Assembly: GCA_051252455.1 (NCBI GenBank)
Contig: JBPOFM010000001.1
Span: 124,001 to 188,000, forward strand
DNA length: 64,000 nucleotides
From: JBPOFM01 sp051252455
GTDB lineage: Bacteria > Bacteroidota > Bacteroidia > Flavobacteriales > Flavobacteriaceae
Direction of reading: 5' to 3'
Every line of letters begins with the position of its first letter. The stretch's first letter is position 1. The notes under the pieces are model-generated. The model did no database searches and was not told the origin of the DNA. It saw only the letters and a program-made list of their open reading frames with translations. Positions 61,981-64,000 of the stretch are shown here, in pieces. The position numbers and the translations under genes are program-made.

Positions 61981-64000
61981 TCATTTCAAGTTTTTAAAAT
62001 ACTCATAAGTCGCATATTGCGAACGCACTTCTGATTTCTCATTTTTGACATATGCGTTTTTCTGTTTAGCATCAATGATTCGTGCTTTTACATTATCTGA
62101 CAATTGAATATCAATAACATCTCGAATGATTTTAAAGTTATCTGGGTCAAGTACTGGTGTAACCACTTCAATGCGATGGCTCAAATTTCGAGTCATCCAG
62201 TCCGCCGAGCCAATATACATTTTTTCGTCGCCTCCATTGCCAAAAATATAAACACGACCATGTTCTAGGAAACGATCTAAAATACTGGTCACATAAATGT
62301 TTTCACTTTGACCTTTAATGCCAGGCACCAAACTACACATGCCACGAACCAACAAGCGAATGTGTACGCCTTTCTGGCTCGCTTCATACAACAATTTGAT
62401 CATGTTTTTATCCTGAAGGCTATTCATTTTTAATATGATAGACGCCTGTTTACCAGCTTGCGCCATCAATATTTCATTCTCAACTAAACTCACAAATTTA
62501 TAACGCATGGTAAATGGTGATACCAATAGTTTTTTCGCCTTTGGAACGATAAAAATACCTTCCAGAACCAAAAATATTTTATTAAGTTCTTGAGTAATTT
62601 TTTTATTGTTGGTCATCAATCCAAAATCGGTGTACAAAGTAGCCGTTTTTTCATTGAAATTACCCGTACCAATGTAGCAATAGCGTTTCGTTTCGCTCTC
62701 TACTTCACGTTCGATATAAAGAATTTTGGAATGTACTTTAATGCCAGGATAACTATATAACACTTGCGCACCATTTTCCTTGAAAATCTCACCCCATTTG
62801 AGGTTGTTTTGCTCATCAAAACGTGCCTTCACTTCGATAAAAACAACTACTTTTTTTCCGTTTTTTGCAGCTTTCGCAATGGCGGAATTCAATCTCGATT
62901 CTTCAGCTAAACGATACATCGTCATTTTAATGACCTTCACTGTTGGGTCTACTGCAGCTTCTTCAACCAATCTTATAACCGGTTCGAACCCTTGATACGG
63001 AAAGTGCATCAATTGATCTTTCGTGTCGATAGCCGTGAACATAGACTCAAAATTGGTCAACACTGGATGCTCCAAAGGAGGCAATTCTTCGAAATGCAAA
63101 TCTTTTTTAGTCGGATTGGGAAATTTAAAGAAGTCCTTGAAATTATGATAGGTACCACCAAGAACAATATCTGCGTGTGTTATGTCCAAGGCCTTTTTTA
63201 GAACCTCCTGAAATTCTTGTGGCATGCGCTCATCAATCAAAACTCTGGTCGCTTGACCAGTGGCGCGTTTTGGGAGTGATTCCTTAATTTTTTCCATCAG
63301 ATTGCCCGAAAATTCATCTTCTATATACAACTCTGCATCACGCGATATTTTGATGGCATAATACGACAGATTCAAATCAGCTTGTATTCTGTACAAATTA
63401 TATTTAATGATATCGTCAATGAAAGTGATATAAAACGTATCGTTTTTAGAAGGAAACACAAAAAATCGAGGTTCATCCTTTGGAATCTGGACGACTTGAA
63501 ACTTCGTTTTGGACATGCATGTTGCAATGTAAGATGCTTCGTTCTCAACGAAAACCGAATCTTTCGTTGTAAAATAAGAAGCATCCAAATCGATCTTATC
63601 CTTTAGTTTTTCTTCGAAATATTCTTCTGCAACCTTCTTCTGCTCTTTCGTAAAATCTTTGTATTTAATGAGGTGAATTTTTTCATCTTTTAAATCTGGA
63701 ATGATTTGGTTTTGAAAAATATCGCCAAATTCCTTTTGCAACAAATCAACCTGCACCTTAAGTTCTTTTAAAACCGAATTAGGTTTGGTAATCAGTTTTT
63801 TTCGTAGGGGTTTGTCGAGACCTAAATCTTTTATCTGTCGAATATCGGATACACGTACACGGAAAAATTCATCCAAGTTGGAAGAAAAAATCGCCATAAA
63901 CTTGATGCGTTCATATAAAGGATTACGTGTGTCTGCGACTTCTTGCAGCACGCGATGGTTAAAACGTAGCCACGATAAATCGCGATGGTAGTATTTGTTA
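61981..64000 (-). CDS. ppk: Polyphosphate kinase 1 (5' end beyond window)
   Basis: The C-terminal ~672 residues of polyphosphate kinase 1; the true start is outside the window. The frame is open to base 64000 and begins with YYHRDLSWLRFNHRVLQEV, the conserved PPK1 N-terminal block, so the codon at 63951 is internal. The core has IFSSNLDEFFRVRV, the phosphorylated His in KVHSKILYIER, the GTGNFNEKTATLYTDFGL block and the second His in RFLEHGRVYIFGNGG, with SADWMTRNL behind. PPK1 makes polyphosphate from ATP reversibly. Convergent with the preceding gene with a 29-bp gap. Confidence 0.96.
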   Translation of the reverse strand, partial: NKYYHRDLSWLRFNHRVLQEVADTRNPLYERIKFMAIFSSNLDEFFRVRVSDIRQIKDLGLDKPLRKKLITKPNSVLKELKVQVDLLQKEFGDIFQNQIIPDLKDEKIHLIKYKDFTKEQKKVAEEYFEEKLKDKIDLDASYFTTKDSVFVENEASYIATCMSKTKFQVVQIPKDEPRFFVFPSKNDTFYITFIDDIIKYNLYRIQADLNLSYYAIKISRDAELYIEDEFSGNLMEKIKESLPKRATGQATRVLIDERMPQEFQEVLKKALDITHADIVLGGTYHNFKDFFKFPNPTKKDLHFEELPPLEHPVLTNFESMFTAIDTKDQLMHFPYQGFEPVIRLVEEAAVDPTVKVIKMTMYRLAEESRLNSAIAKAAKNGKKVVVFIEVKARFDEQNNLKWGEIFKENGAQVLYSYPGIKVHSKILYIEREVESETKRYCYIGTGNFNEKTATLYTDFGLMTNNKKITQELNKIFLVLEGIFIVPKAKKLLVSPFTMRYKFVSLVENEILMAQAGKQASIILKMNSLQDKNMIKLLYEASQKGVHIRLLVRGMCSLVPGIKGQSENIYVTSILDRFLEHGRVYIFGNGGDEKMYIGSADWMTRNLSHRIEVVTPVLDPDNFKIIRDVIDIQLSDNVKARIIDAKQKNAYVKNEKSEVRSQYATYEYFKNLK

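Noticed and set aside
63951..63953. Start codon of ppk1 at the GTG
   Set aside because: Conserved PPK1 residues (YYHRDLSWLRFN) continue upstream to the window edge, so the gene is truncated by the window.

Overview
This 64 kb window is a stretch of chromosome from a low-GC member of the Bacteroidetes, most likely a marine Flavobacteriaceae. The evidence is a SusC/SusD pair, four secreted proteins with type IX secretion (T9SS) C-terminal sorting domains (YPNP...GxYxxxI type), many Bacteroidetes-style lipoproteins, frequent ATGA/GTGA gene overlaps and a lack of Shine-Dalgarno sites. No phage, insertion sequence or CRISPR array is visible. The mobile-looking items are a DUF559 nuclease gene flanked by palindromic repeats and a GC-rich double hairpin inside an operon.

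Layout. (1) 1-20.6 kb is an alpha-glucan (starch/maltodextrin) utilization locus. A minus-strand operon encodes an MFS sugar transporter, beta-phosphoglucomutase, GH65 maltose phosphorylase, GH13 neopullulanase, an alpha/beta-hydrolase esterase, GH31 alpha-glucosidase and a GH13 lipoprotein amylase cut by the window edge. A LacI-type regulator lies between this operon and a plus-strand operon of SusC, SusD, a SusE-like lipoprotein and a T9SS-exported GH13 amylase. Polymer would be cut at the surface, imported by SusCD, trimmed in the periplasm, moved inward by the MFS carrier and split phosphorolytically. (2) A type IB topoisomerase. (3) 21.9-27.0 kb is a mannitol-type operon (NCS1-like permease, mannitol 2-dehydrogenase, fructokinase) with a divergent Nudix-fold regulator and a twin operator-like motif between them. 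(4) tRNA-Leu(UAG), an M20 dipeptidase, a secreted M28 peptidase, a BlaI/M56 regulator pair with tandem operator-like repeats, a DUF4407 membrane protein and a STAS protein.

(5) 34.3-41.6 kb is a trans-4-hydroxy-L-proline catabolic operon (epimerase, D-hydroxyproline dehydrogenase, pyrroline-hydroxycarboxylate deaminase, ketoglutarate semialdehyde dehydrogenase). It also carries a DUF885 metallopeptidase and is interrupted by the DUF559 element. (6) 41.7-51.2 kb holds a PhnA-domain protein, a YjbR protein, an RCC1-repeat T9SS protein, a frameshifted DUF3592 gene, a set of small unknown lipoprotein/secreted genes including two paralogues, a large beta-helix T9SS protein and a DUF4412-like protein. 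(7) 51.2-55.6 kb is an ECF sigma factor, a membrane TPR protein resembling an anti-sigma factor, and a convergent periplasmic TPR-CHAT protease candidate; this is the best candidate for an undescribed signalling system. (8) 55.6-64 kb holds a cyclase-family hydrolase, hemW, ruvC, two outer-membrane-type proteins, a flippase-like membrane protein with a GT2 glycosyltransferase, and a 5'-truncated ppk1.

A recurring oddity is period-7 tandem repeats in four intergenic positions. All family assignments come from motif recognition alone; no database search was run.
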